From positions 1-25,983 of the forward strand of contig CAZFBR010000016.1 of the NCBI GenBank assembly GCA_964517215.1: a stretch of 25,983 nt of DNA. Reading direction: 5' to 3'. The stretch is from CAZFBR01 sp035353495 [NCBI: uncultured bacterium]. Its GTDB lineage: Bacteria > DAOPZR01. The notes below the pieces were generated by a model, which did not search any database, was not told the origin of the DNA, and was given only the letters and a program-made list of their open reading frames with translations. Below, in pieces: positions 10,324-17,097 of this stretch; position 1 is the first letter of the stretch, and every line of letters starts with the position of its first letter. The position numbers and the translations under genes are program-made.

Positions 10324-12498
10324 ATGGCGGCGGAACTGCTGTTTGCGCTCGATATCGGCACGCGCAAGGTGGTGGGCATGGCCTGCCGCTGCCGCGACAA
10401 TGTGCTGGTGGTGGAACAGTACTCGATTTTCGAGCATTCCTCACGCGGCATGATCGACGGGCAGGTGCAGGATATCGATGAAGTGGCCGAACATGCCCAG
10501 CGGGTCAAGGAAGACCTGGAACGCAAGGTGGGCAGGAAATTCAAGCGCGCGGCCATTGCCTTTGCCGGGCGGTCGCTGCACAGCCGCGAGATCACCGCGA
10601 CCCTGGATTTTGCCAACGAACGGTTCATCGATGCGGAGCTGGTCGAACAGGCGGGCCGGCAGGCGGTGCACGACGGTTTGGTCAAGGGCCTCGAGCTGGC
10701 GATGTACTGCGTCGGTTCGGTGCCGCTCGGCTTCATGCTCAACGACACGGCGGTGCGCAATCCGCGCGGGCATTATGCCCGGCGGCTGACCGCGCGCGTG
10801 CTGATGACGTATCTGCCGCGCGAGATTGTCAACAGCAAGATTGCGGTGCTGCGCCGGCTGGGGCTCGAACCCGGGCTGATCACGCTTGAACCGATCGCCG
10901 CCGGTGACCTGGTGTTCACCGACAAGATCAAGCATCTCAACCTGCTGCTGCTCGATATCGGCGCGGGGACCTCGGACCTGGCGGTGACCAGCGGCGGAAC
11001 CGTGGTCGGCTACGCCTCGCTGCCGCTGGCGGGCGATGAGATCACCGAGGAAATCAGCGAGGCCTATCTGCTCGACTTCGAGACGGCGGAACGGGTCAAG
11101 CGCATGCTCTCGCTGGAAGAGGCGGTGTCGTTCACCAGCGTCTTCGGCAAGCCGTGGACGGTGAAGTCGACGGAAGTCATTGAGCGGGTGCGGCCGCGCA
11201 TCGAAGAGCTGGCCACCGCCATCGCCCGGGAATATGCGGGGATGTACCCGCGCCCGGTCAGCGCGGTGTTCTGCGTCGGCGGCGGCAGCTTCACCCCGGG
11301 CCTGCGCGAGGCGCTGGCCCAGGCCTTCGCCCTTGCGCCCGACCGGATCATTATTCCCGATTGCCGCGAACTGGATGTGGTGGATGACCGTACCGGCACC
11401 CTGTACGGTCCGCACTGGATGACCCCGCTGGGCATTGCCCTGGCCGCGGGGACGAAGCACGGTTTCATGCTGCTGGAAGTCGAGGTGAATGGCGAACTGG
11501 TGCAGATGATGAGCCAGAGCGGCACCGGGTCGGCGCTCGAAGCGCTGGGGCTGCGCGGCCTGGCGGTGCCGCGCACCGATGATGCGCCGGCACCGGCTCC
11601 GCCGCTGGTCTTTTTCCTCAACGGCGCCCGCCGCGAGGTGGCCGCGCAGCCGCCCACGCCAGCGGAGCTGCTGCTGGACGGACAGCCGGCACCGCTGACC
11701 GCCACGATCAGCGGCGGTGCCAAACTGCAGTATCGCCCGGGTGAACCGGGCCGGGAAGCGGTGCTGACGGTGGCGGAACTGGCGGAGCAGGAGCGGGCCT
11801 GGCTGGACATCAGCGACCAGGCCACGGGCGCGCGCCAGCGCTGGCTGCTGCCGGTCCAGATCAACAAGGAACCGGCGTCGCCGGACCGTCTCCTGGCGGC
11901 GAGCGACGAAGTGACCATTGCCCCGACGGCGGATCTCATGCTGGCCCTGGCGGCGTGCGGCTATCAGCCGGACGAATTCCGGCAGCGCGAAGTGGAATAC
12001 CGGGTGGGCGGGGAGCGCCGCACCTGCCTGCATCGCGGTTGCGGCGTCCTGACCGAGGACGGGCAGGAGGTGCCGCTTGACCAGCCGGTGGCGGCGGGGA
12101 CCACGGTGGTGATCAAGCATTATCCGGAACTGGCGGTGAAGGTGCGCGAACTGCTGGGCGAGCTGCAGGCGCCGCTGACCGGGCTGACCATTGTGCTGAA
12201 CGGGGAGACCCTGGTGCTGCCGCCGCGCGAGGTGGAGATTCTCATGGATGGCAAGCCGGTCACCGCGGAGACCGCGGTGACGGCGGGCGCGCAGCTCGAG
12301 GTGCGCGCCCCGCAGCAGCAGCCGTATGTGATTGCCGACCTGGTGGCGCGGCTGCCGCAGGCCAATGCCGACGAGCTGAAAGCCAAGCGGCTGGTGCTGC
12401 AGGTCAACGGCGGCGTGGTGGGGTTCGACACCCCGCTGCGCGAATATGACAATGTGATTATTCGCTGGGACGAGCGTGATGCCCCGGCGGGATCATGA
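10324..12498 (+). CDS. FtsA-like actin-fold ATPase with repeat-bearing C-terminal extension
   Basis: Residues 1 to about 400 match the FtsA/PilM-type actin-like ATPase fold. FALDIGTRKVVGMAC near 7-21 is the phosphate-1 loop. The insert with GRSLHSREITATL covers the FtsA 1C region, LLLLDIGAGTSDLAV (about 209-223) is the phosphate-2 loop, and FCVGGGSFTPGL is the adenosine motif. FtsA tethers FtsZ to the membrane, but this 724-residue protein is about 300 residues longer than FtsA. It also lacks an obvious C-terminal membrane-targeting helix. The extension (about 410-724) holds three internally similar units plus a partial fourth, listed separately. No ftsZ or ftsQ lies nearby; the neighbours are sugar epimerases and gmk. 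I infer a cytoskeletal or envelope-linked ATPase rather than canonical FtsA. Proteins of this size annotated as FtsA occur in anaerobic Firmicutes. Confidence 0.78.
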   Translation: MAAELLFALDIGTRKVVGMACRCRDNVLVVEQYSIFEHSSRGMIDGQVQDIDEVAEHAQRVKEDLERKVGRKFKRAAIAFAGRSLHSREITATLDFANERFIDAELVEQAGRQAVHDGLVKGLELAMYCVGSVPLGFMLNDTAVRNPRGHYARRLTARVLMTYLPREIVNSKIAVLRRLGLEPGLITLEPIAAGDLVFTDKIKHLNLLLLDIGAGTSDLAVTSGGTVVGYASLPLAGDEITEEISEAYLLDFETAERVKRMLSLEEAVSFTSVFGKPWTVKSTEVIERVRPRIEELATAIAREYAGMYPRPVSAVFCVGGGSFTPGLREALAQAFALAPDRIIIPDCRELDVVDDRTGTLYGPHWMTPLGIALAAGTKHGFMLLEVEVNGELVQMMSQSGTGSALEALGLRGLAVPRTDDAPAPAPPLVFFLNGARREVAAQPPTPAELLLDGQPAPLTATISGGAKLQYRPGEPGREAVLTVAELAEQERAWLDISDQATGARQRWLLPVQINKEPASPDRLLAASDEVTIAPTADLMLALAACGYQPDEFRQREVEYRVGGERRTCLHRGCGVLTEDGQEVPLDQPVAAGTTVVIKHYPELAVKVRELLGELQAPLTGLTIVLNGETLVLPPREVEILMDGKPVTAETAVTAGAQLEVRAPQQQPYVIADLVARLPQANADELKAKRLVLQVNGGVVGFDTPLREYDNVIIRWDERDAPAGS
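11605..12468 (+). repeat. Degenerate protein repeats in the FtsA-like extension
   Basis: Three units share a pattern of a hydrophobic strand ending in NG or GG, then an [L/T]xDGxP turn, then GAxLxxR or a similar closing strand. They span protein residues 428-473 (FFLNG, LLLDGQP, GGAKLQYR), 557-601 (VGGERR, LTEDGQEVP, AGTTVVIK) and 621-661 (VLNGE, ILMDGKP, AGAQLEVR). A shorter fourth unit covers 690-715 (LQVNGG, DTPLREYDNVIIRW). Units 2 to 4 are each preceded by a likely amphipathic helix (LMLALAACGY, KVRELLGEL, YVIADLVARL). The layout suggests beta-grasp-like domains, which is inference from the pattern. Confidence 0.6.
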
Positions 12499-12513
12499 CA
12501 ACGGGAGCGGACT

Positions 12514-13092
12514 ATGGGCACGAACGGATTACTGATCATCCTGAGCGCGCCGTCGGGCGCGGGCAAATCGACGCTGGCGAAGGAGCTGCTGACCCGCGAT
12601 GCGAATCTCGGGTTTTCGGTCTCCGCGACCACCCGCCAGCCGCGGGCCGGCGAGGTGAACGGGAAGGATTACCTGTTTATCACCCATGATGAGTTCAAGC
12701 GGCGGGTGGACGCGGGCGAATTCCTGGAATGGGCGCAGGTGCACAACAACTGCTATGGCACGCTGAAAAGCGAAGTGGCGCGGATGCGCGCCGCCGGGCG
12801 TGATGTGCTGCTCGATATCGACGTGCAGGGCGGGCTGCAGCTCAAGCAGCGCGGTGAAGAAGGGCTGTTCATTTTCATCGCGCCGCCGTCGATGCAGGTC
12901 CTGGAGCAGCGGCTGCGCGGCCGCGGAACCAACAGCGACGAGGATATTGCGGTGCGGCTGGCCAATGCCCAGGCGGAGATGGACCGGCGCGGCGAATATG
13001 ACGCGGTGATTGTCAATGATGCGGTGGAACGGGCGCTGGGCGAACTGCAGCAGGTCATCAATGCCGCCCGCACCCGGCTGGCAGGCCGGTAG
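12514..13092 (+). CDS. gmk: Guanylate kinase
   Basis: Gmk phosphorylates GMP to GDP in the cytoplasm, feeding GTP, dGTP and nucleotide second-messenger pools. The 192-residue protein has the P-loop SAPSGAGKST (residues 11-20). The GMP-binding segment SVSATTRQPRAGEVNGKDYLF follows in the normal place, here without the more usual TR.PRPGE proline. DIDVQGGLQLK and IFIAPPS are the later conserved strands, and the lid carries LRGRGTNSDEDIAVRL. A GGGAGCGG lies just before the ATG. The gene ends directly against coaBC with no gap. The common gmk-rpoZ-coaBC order is broken here: rpoZ (RNA polymerase omega) is missing from the expected place. Confidence 0.96.
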   Translation: MGTNGLLIILSAPSGAGKSTLAKELLTRDANLGFSVSATTRQPRAGEVNGKDYLFITHDEFKRRVDAGEFLEWAQVHNNCYGTLKSEVARMRAAGRDVLLDIDVQGGLQLKQRGEEGLFIFIAPPSMQVLEQRLRGRGTNSDEDIAVRLANAQAEMDRRGEYDAVIVNDAVERALGELQQVINAARTRLAGR

Positions 13093-14340
13093 ATGATCGC
13101 CGATTTCACCGGGCGGCGGGTGCTGCTCGGGGTCACCGGCGGCATTGCCGCGTATCGCGCGGCGGAGCTGGCGCGGTCGCTGACGCGCCAGGGCGCGCAG
13201 GTGCGGGTCATCATGACCGAGCATGCGACCCGGCTGGTGGCGCCGCTGACCTTCGCCACGCTGACCGGCAATCCGGTTGCCGTGGAGCAGTTCCGCCGCG
13301 GTGACGAGGAGGAGCGGCTGCCGCACATCACCCTGCGCCAGTGGGCGGAAGTGCTGGTGATCTGTCCGGCCACCGCTGACCTCCTGGCCAAATGCGCCCG
13401 CGGGATTGCCGACGACCTGCTGACCACCACCTATCTCTCGTGCAGCCGCATCCCGGTGATCTTTGCCCCGGCGATGAACCCGGAAATGTGGGCGCATCCC
13501 GCGGTGCAGGAGAATATCGCCATCGTGCGCGATGGGCATGGCCAGCGGATTGTCGGTCCGGCCAGCGGCGGCAGCGCCTGCGGCGAGACCGGCGAGGGGC
13601 GGCTGGCGCCGCTCGCGGCGGTCGAAGATGTGTTGCGCGCGGTGCTGTACCGGACGGAACCTGACTTTGGCGGACGGCGGGTGGTGATCACCGCCGGGCC
13701 GACCCAGGAACCGCTGGATGGCGTGCGGGTGCTGACCAACCGCTCCAGCGGGAAGATGGGCTACGCGCTGGCGCGCGCGGCGGCGGCGCGCGGCGCCGAG
13801 GTGGTGCTGGTCAGCGGCCCCGTGGCGCTGCCGGCGCCGCACGGGGTGCGGCTGGTGCGCGTGCAGACCGCGGCGGAAATGCTGGCGGCAACGCTGGCGG
13901 CGGTGCGGGGCGGCGATCTGGTGATCGGCGCAGCGGCGGTGGCTGACTACCGGCCCGCAGCGGCGGCGGCGGGCAAGCCGGCAAAGACGGCTGGCGGGCA
14001 GGCGGTGGTGCTGCAGGCAACGGACGATATTATTGCCGCGGTTGCCGCCACGGGCCGGCCGGCGGCGACAGTCGGGTTTTGCGCGGTGACGGACCACGTT
14101 GCGGAACAGAGCCGGGAAAAGCTGCAACGCAAACGGCTTACCGCGATCGCCGGCAACGATGTGTCGCGCGGTGATCGCGGGATTGAGGCCGATGACAATC
14201 AGCTGGTCTGGATAACGCCGGCAGCTGAGGAAACCTCGCCAGTGATGCCGAAGGTTGCACTGGCGCACTGGCTGCTCGATCACTGCCTGCCGCTGCTGAC
14301 CGGCACACCGCCGGCGGACCGGCGGCGGGCAAAAAAATAG
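13093..14340 (+). CDS. coaBC: Bifunctional phosphopantothenoylcysteine decarboxylase/synthetase
   Basis: CoaBC joins cysteine to 4'-phosphopantothenate and decarboxylates the product in coenzyme A synthesis. The N-terminal CoaC flavoprotein half starts LLGVTGGIAAYRAAEL. It has catalytic His78 in LPHITL, Asn129 in PAMNPEMWAHP and the active-site Cys163 in GGSACGETGEGR. The CoaB half begins near residue 193 with RRVVITAGPTQEPLDGVR, TNRSSGKMGYAL and AAAVADYRP. The 415 residues are a normal length. Some CoaB positions differ from common sequences: the basic KxKK segment reads KPAK, and VGFAAET reads VGFCAVT. Function is probably kept but those sites merit a look. The start abuts the gmk stop, so expression is coupled. 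It is the last gene of the + strand run. Confidence 0.94.
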   Translation: MIADFTGRRVLLGVTGGIAAYRAAELARSLTRQGAQVRVIMTEHATRLVAPLTFATLTGNPVAVEQFRRGDEEERLPHITLRQWAEVLVICPATADLLAKCARGIADDLLTTTYLSCSRIPVIFAPAMNPEMWAHPAVQENIAIVRDGHGQRIVGPASGGSACGETGEGRLAPLAAVEDVLRAVLYRTEPDFGGRRVVITAGPTQEPLDGVRVLTNRSSGKMGYALARAAAARGAEVVLVSGPVALPAPHGVRLVRVQTAAEMLAATLAAVRGGDLVIGAAAVADYRPAAAAAGKPAKTAGGQAVVLQATDDIIAAVAATGRPAATVGFCAVTDHVAEQSREKLQRKRLTAIAGNDVSRGDRGIEADDNQLVWITPAAEETSPVMPKVALAHWLLDHCLPLLTGTPPADRRRAKK

Positions 14341-14364
14341 CCGGCAGGAGAATCCCCGCCGGCT
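14330..14364 (-). terminator. Intrinsic terminator of the DUF2934-like gene
   Basis: On the minus strand a 7-bp stem (AGCCGGC/GCCGGCT, + coordinates 14339-14345 and 14358-14364) with a 12-nt loop is followed by ATTTTTTTGC. This is a textbook intrinsic terminator starting about 30 bases after the minus-strand stop. Its T-tract corresponds to the A-run at the very end of coaBC, so it overlaps the 3' end of that gene. In the + direction the stem lacks a T-tract. Confidence 0.75.
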
Positions 14365-14368
14365 GCTG

Positions 14369-14385
14369 ACGGCGCATTGCGCCGT
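14369..14385. repeat. Short perfect hairpin between convergent genes
   Basis: ACGGCGC and GCGCCGT form a 7-bp stem around a 3-nt ATT loop, next to the terminator and 10 bases before the stop of the minus-strand gene. It has no T-tract on either strand. It may help end coaBC transcription or stabilise its 3' end. Confidence 0.4.
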
Positions 14386-14394
14386 GATGATCGA

Positions 14395-14640
14395 TTACTT
14401 CTTGGATTTCTTGGCGGCCTTGGCGGCCTTTTTCGGTTTTGCCGCCGCCTTGACGGCCGGCTTGGCCGCGGTTTTGGCGACTTCCTTTTTCGGGGTAACA
14501 GTTGCGCCCTTCATTTCCGCCCGGATTTCCTTTTCCGCCTGCAGCCAGTCCTGCTGGTGGTATCCGTGTTTGCCGCCCCGCTTCAGAAAGAGCTGATACG
14601 ACCGTTCTGCAATTCGCTTCCCCAGAGACATTTCTCCCAT
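14395..14640 (-). CDS. DUF2934-like small protein with Lys/Ala-rich histone-H1-like tail
   Basis: The 81-residue product starts MGEMSLGKRIAERSYQLF. Its first 45 residues match the DUF2934 pattern, IRERAYxLWxxxGxxxGxxxxxWLxAExEL, here as RIAERSYQLFLKRGG and then DWLQAEKEI. From about residue 49 the sequence is almost only Lys, Ala, Pro and Val (AKPAVKAAAKPKKAAKAAKK), strongly basic and resembling histone H1-like tails. DUF2934 has no established function; the tail suggests binding to DNA, RNA or another polyanion. The ATG at 14640 is chosen because AAAGGAGAGGTGAT lies immediately upstream, a very strong ribosome-binding site. A frame-extending GTG at 14676 has no such site. A near-consensus promoter and a private terminator mark it as a strongly expressed single-gene unit. 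Confidence 0.8.
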   Translation of the reverse strand: MGEMSLGKRIAERSYQLFLKRGGKHGYHQQDWLQAEKEIRAEMKGATVTPKKEVAKTAAKPAVKAAAKPKKAAKAAKKSKK

Positions 14641-14666
14641 GATCACCTCTCCTTTCCCATTGATTA

Positions 14667-14695
14667 ATTCTACCACTATCGTGAAATAAAGTCAA
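14667..14695 (-). promoter_or_regulatory. Near-consensus sigma-70 promoter for the DUF2934-like gene
   Basis: On the minus strand TTGACT (14690-14695) and TAGAAT (14667-14672) are separated by exactly 17 bases. Transcription should begin near 14660, giving a 20-nt leader that contains the strong ribosome-binding site at about 14645-14654. It is one of the two best promoters in the window. A further minus-strand TATAAT at 14726-14731 has a poor -35 element. Confidence 0.8.
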
Positions 14696-14802
14696 GATTT
14701 ATGTTTCGTCAGCAACGGCATTGGCATTATAACCTGCTGGCAATTAAAAGGAAACATGAAAATTAGTGTAAAAAAAGATACAAGGATGTCGGGCGGGAAA
14801 TG

Positions 14803-14811
14803 TGCTATAAT
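14803..14811 (+). promoter_or_regulatory. Extended -10 promoter for the secreted 425-aa protein
   Basis: TGCTATAAT at 14803-14811 is a consensus extended -10 element. No good -35 hexamer is seen 16-18 bases upstream, which is usual for this promoter class. The start codon at 14840 follows about 29 bases later, after a GAGGAGGAG ribosome-binding site. Confidence 0.55.
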
Positions 14812-14839
14812 GGCGGCATCACTGGCTGAGGAGGAGACG

Positions 14840-16117
14840 ATGCGGGGAGTAATGATATGCGCAATGATGGTGCTGGGACTGCTGCTGGCGGGGGGACAGG
14901 CAGGGGCGGCGGAGACGAACGCTGCGTCTGTGCCGTTGCTGGATCTGCTTGAGCAATCGACAGTTGCGACGTTGTGGGACAATTACCTGGCGGTGCTCAA
15001 GGAGGCCGGCAGCCGGGCGCCGGTGCTGGCGGATGAACCGCTGACGATTCAGCTCAATCAGAGTCCTGACTATTCCGCGGAACCGGCGCGCTACCCGGGG
15101 TGGGCGCCGACGGTGCGCGGGCGTCTGTTCGGTCATACCCGGCCGGGCGATGCGGTGATCATCGAATTCGCGAAGGGCGGCACGGTCATGCGCAGCGACC
15201 GGATCGGGCTTTCCGGAAACAATCCGGGCGAAGGGCAGTGTTACGAGAGTTTTGAACTGCCGCTGAACGAGGAAAAGCTGATCACCAGCGACGGTGAATT
15301 CACCGTCACGTTCAAGTACTACGATGATACGGCGGAAACCACCCGGGTACTGGCCGTGCGCAAGGTGACGGTGGTGCGCGCCGCCCAGCATGAAAGCTCG
15401 GGCCGCCACCTGTGGAAATTCGCCATGCTCTACGATTTTCTGCCGGCCCAGAGCGTGGTCCTGCTGGCACTGGACGAGCAGTATGCGATTCCGCGCATGT
15501 GGTGGTTTGCCTGGGCCCGTCGCGCGGACGAGAACCTGAACAACTTCAGCTGCAAGATCCTGGTCGACAGCGTGCCGCTGGCGCTGCCGCAGGGGTTTGA
15601 TGTGCTGCAGGGGACGGTGGACGGCGTGGCGCAGCAGGAAGACCTCTATTTCATGCCGCAGGGGAATGCGGTGGAGAACAAGTACAATTGGGTGCGCTAC
15701 CGGTTCGCGCCGTACATCTACTGGGGACCGAAGCGCACCGAGGGGGTGGCGGACAATTTCATCGCCATGGCCGATCATCCCGGCAACTGGGTGGTGAAAC
15801 TGCGTGAGAACGGCGAAACGCTGCGCGAACTGCGGTTCCGCGTGACCCCCGGCGGCCTGCTCGTGCCGCATCCGGAACAGGACCAGGCGCAGCCGGGCGC
15901 GCTGCAGCTCGGGCCGCTGCGCTACTTCGTCGAGACGGGATACGGCGCGCAGGCGAAATTTGACGATTCCTTCAAGCCGGACGCGCTGAAGGCGGGCGCT
16001 TACTACGGCCGGCCGTGGCTGAGCGATGCGGTAAAGACCGGCATGCTCAGCACCCTGCCGCCGGCGGTGGCGGGCGCGCGGCCGTTCCCCTCCCCGCGCC
16101 TGCCCAATACCCGCTAA
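14840..16117 (+). CDS. Secreted protein of unknown function (425 aa)
   Basis: I do not recognise the family. The product begins with a signal peptide, MRGVMICAMMVLGLLLAG, with a likely cleavage near GAA-ET around residue 25. No later membrane segment is evident, so it is probably exported. The body is rich in aromatic and charged residues. Residues about 75-180 look like beta strands (GRLFGHTRPGDAVIIEFAKG, DGEFTVTFKYYDD). A possible repeat-like C-terminal part contains PGNWVVKLRENGETLRELRF, reminiscent of Ig-like or jelly-roll segments. Mature cysteines are few (QCYESF, NFSCKI). The ATG at 14840 is preferred over an in-frame ATG at 14756 because the former has GAGGAGGAG upstream, lies after the extended -10, and opens directly into the signal peptide. 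A strong terminator follows. It shares no operon with known genes. Confidence 0.75.
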   Translation: MRGVMICAMMVLGLLLAGGQAGAAETNAASVPLLDLLEQSTVATLWDNYLAVLKEAGSRAPVLADEPLTIQLNQSPDYSAEPARYPGWAPTVRGRLFGHTRPGDAVIIEFAKGGTVMRSDRIGLSGNNPGEGQCYESFELPLNEEKLITSDGEFTVTFKYYDDTAETTRVLAVRKVTVVRAAQHESSGRHLWKFAMLYDFLPAQSVVLLALDEQYAIPRMWWFAWARRADENLNNFSCKILVDSVPLALPQGFDVLQGTVDGVAQQEDLYFMPQGNAVENKYNWVRYRFAPYIYWGPKRTEGVADNFIAMADHPGNWVVKLRENGETLRELRFRVTPGGLLVPHPEQDQAQPGALQLGPLRYFVETGYGAQAKFDDSFKPDALKAGAYYGRPWLSDAVKTGMLSTLPPAVAGARPFPSPRLPNTR

Positions 16118-16131
16118 CGGTTCGTTCCGTG

Positions 16132-16158
16132 ACCCGCCCCCTGCCGGGGCGGGTTTTT
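16132..16158 (+). terminator. Intrinsic terminator after the secreted protein gene
   Basis: ACCCGCCCC (16132-16140) and GGGGCGGGT (16146-16154) form a 9-bp GC-rich stem with a 5-nt loop, followed by a T-run at 16154-16158. It lies 14 bases after the stop at 16117. It runs into the stop codon of the convergent minus-strand gene at 16157, so the two genes meet here. Confidence 0.85.
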
Positions 16159-17002
16159 ATCGGGGAGCGGTGTCGCTGCGGAAGGTCAGCCGGTCGCGGT
16201 CGAGTCGCCAGACCGCGGTGTCGTCGCTGGTGATGCGGGCCGGTTCAGTATCGCCGGTCCATTGGCAGAAGATCTGATGCAGCAGCAGACAGTCGGACTG
16301 TCCGCCGGGATCGGCGGGGAACACCGGCGTGGTGGCGAGCGTGCCGTTTTCATTCCCGCAGCGCAGCAACGCCGGCCCGCACTCGAGCCGGTGGCCATTC
16401 CAGGTTAGCAGGATATCGCCGTTGGCGTAATCGCACGCTTCAAAGGTGAAGGACACACGCACCAGCGTTAGGGACGGCGTGAATCCGGCGGTATCAATGC
16501 GTTCGGCAGCAAGCGTGCAGCCGAAGGTGGCGCCGCCGTCCGTTTCAATTGCGGGAAATGCGGTCTGCGCGACCATCGTGCCGTTCGCTGCCACCCGGGC
16601 GACGCAGATCTTGCGACCGGACGCGTCGCGATGGCTGATGCCGACGGCCAGCAGTTTGCCGTCGGGCAGCGAGACAGCGGCTTTGGCCAGGGCTCCGCCC
16701 CAGACATATCCTTTCATGATTGAACCGTCGCGCAATTGATAGCTGACCCGATACCAGGGTTCTGTGTGATTGCCGGTGGTATAGGTAGCGGTGTCCTGAT
16801 AGCGGATCGTGACATAAGTGCCGATGGGGAGTCGGGCCATGAGCGGCGCGCTGACCGACGGGAAGAAGCGCAGGTTGGCGCCGTCACTGCATACCGGCAC
16901 CTGGGCACCGGGCGCGTACGCGCCATGGCAGTAGAACGGTGCCGCGGCGGCGGGGAGGCAGCACCAGACGAGGAACAGGACCGTGCTGAACAAGGGGCGC
17001 AT
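16157..17002 (-). CDS. Secreted protein with SH3b-like domain
   Basis: The 281-residue product has a signal peptide (MRPLFSTVLFLVWCCLPAAA, likely cleavage near Ala20-Pro22). Residues about 35-110 follow a bacterial SH3 plan: VPVCSDGANLRFFPSVSAPL, then LPIGTYVTIRY, PWYRVSYQ and MKGYVWGGALAKA. SH3b domains commonly bind cell-wall or protein ligands outside the cell. The rest (about 110-281) is not recognised. It contains repeated beta-strand-like segments and several cysteines (FEACDY, LECGPALLRCGN, SDCLLLHQIFCQ), which could form disulfides after export. The ATG at 17002 has no strong ribosome-binding site; it starts the signal peptide directly. A palindromic divergent promoter region lies just upstream. 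The function is unknown and the domain call is moderate. Confidence 0.72.
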   Translation of the reverse strand: MRPLFSTVLFLVWCCLPAAAAPFYCHGAYAPGAQVPVCSDGANLRFFPSVSAPLMARLPIGTYVTIRYQDTATYTTGNHTEPWYRVSYQLRDGSIMKGYVWGGALAKAAVSLPDGKLLAVGISHRDASGRKICVARVAANGTMVAQTAFPAIETDGGATFGCTLAAERIDTAGFTPSLTLVRVSFTFEACDYANGDILLTWNGHRLECGPALLRCGNENGTLATTPVFPADPGGQSDCLLLHQIFCQWTGDTEPARITSDDTAVWRLDRDRLTFRSDTAPR

Positions 17003-17004
17003 GC

Positions 17005-17046
17005 GTGCAGTTTAGCATAGCGCGGGCAGCCTATGCTATACTGCAC
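17005..17046. promoter_or_regulatory. 16-bp inverted repeat with a -10-like element in each arm (divergent promoter/operator)
   Basis: GTGCAGTTTAGCATAG (17005-17020) and CTATGCTATACTGCAC (17031-17046) are inverted copies with one mismatch, around a 10-bp GC-rich spacer. Each arm carries an extended -10: TGCTATACT on the + strand (17034-17042) and TGCTAAACT on the minus strand (17009-17017). The site sits between the SH3b gene and the DUF47-pit genes. The minus arm is only 2 bases before the SH3b ATG, so a minus-strand transcript would be almost leaderless. Confidence 0.5.
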
Positions 17047-17097
17047 CTGATTAACGTGCGGCTGACAACGAAAATGTCGCGCAGGACGAGGTGGGTG

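Noticed and set aside
14756-14839. Longer N-terminus for the secreted 425-aa protein
   Set aside because: It would precede the promoter element and hide the signal peptide; the ATG at 14840 has a strong ribosome-binding site.
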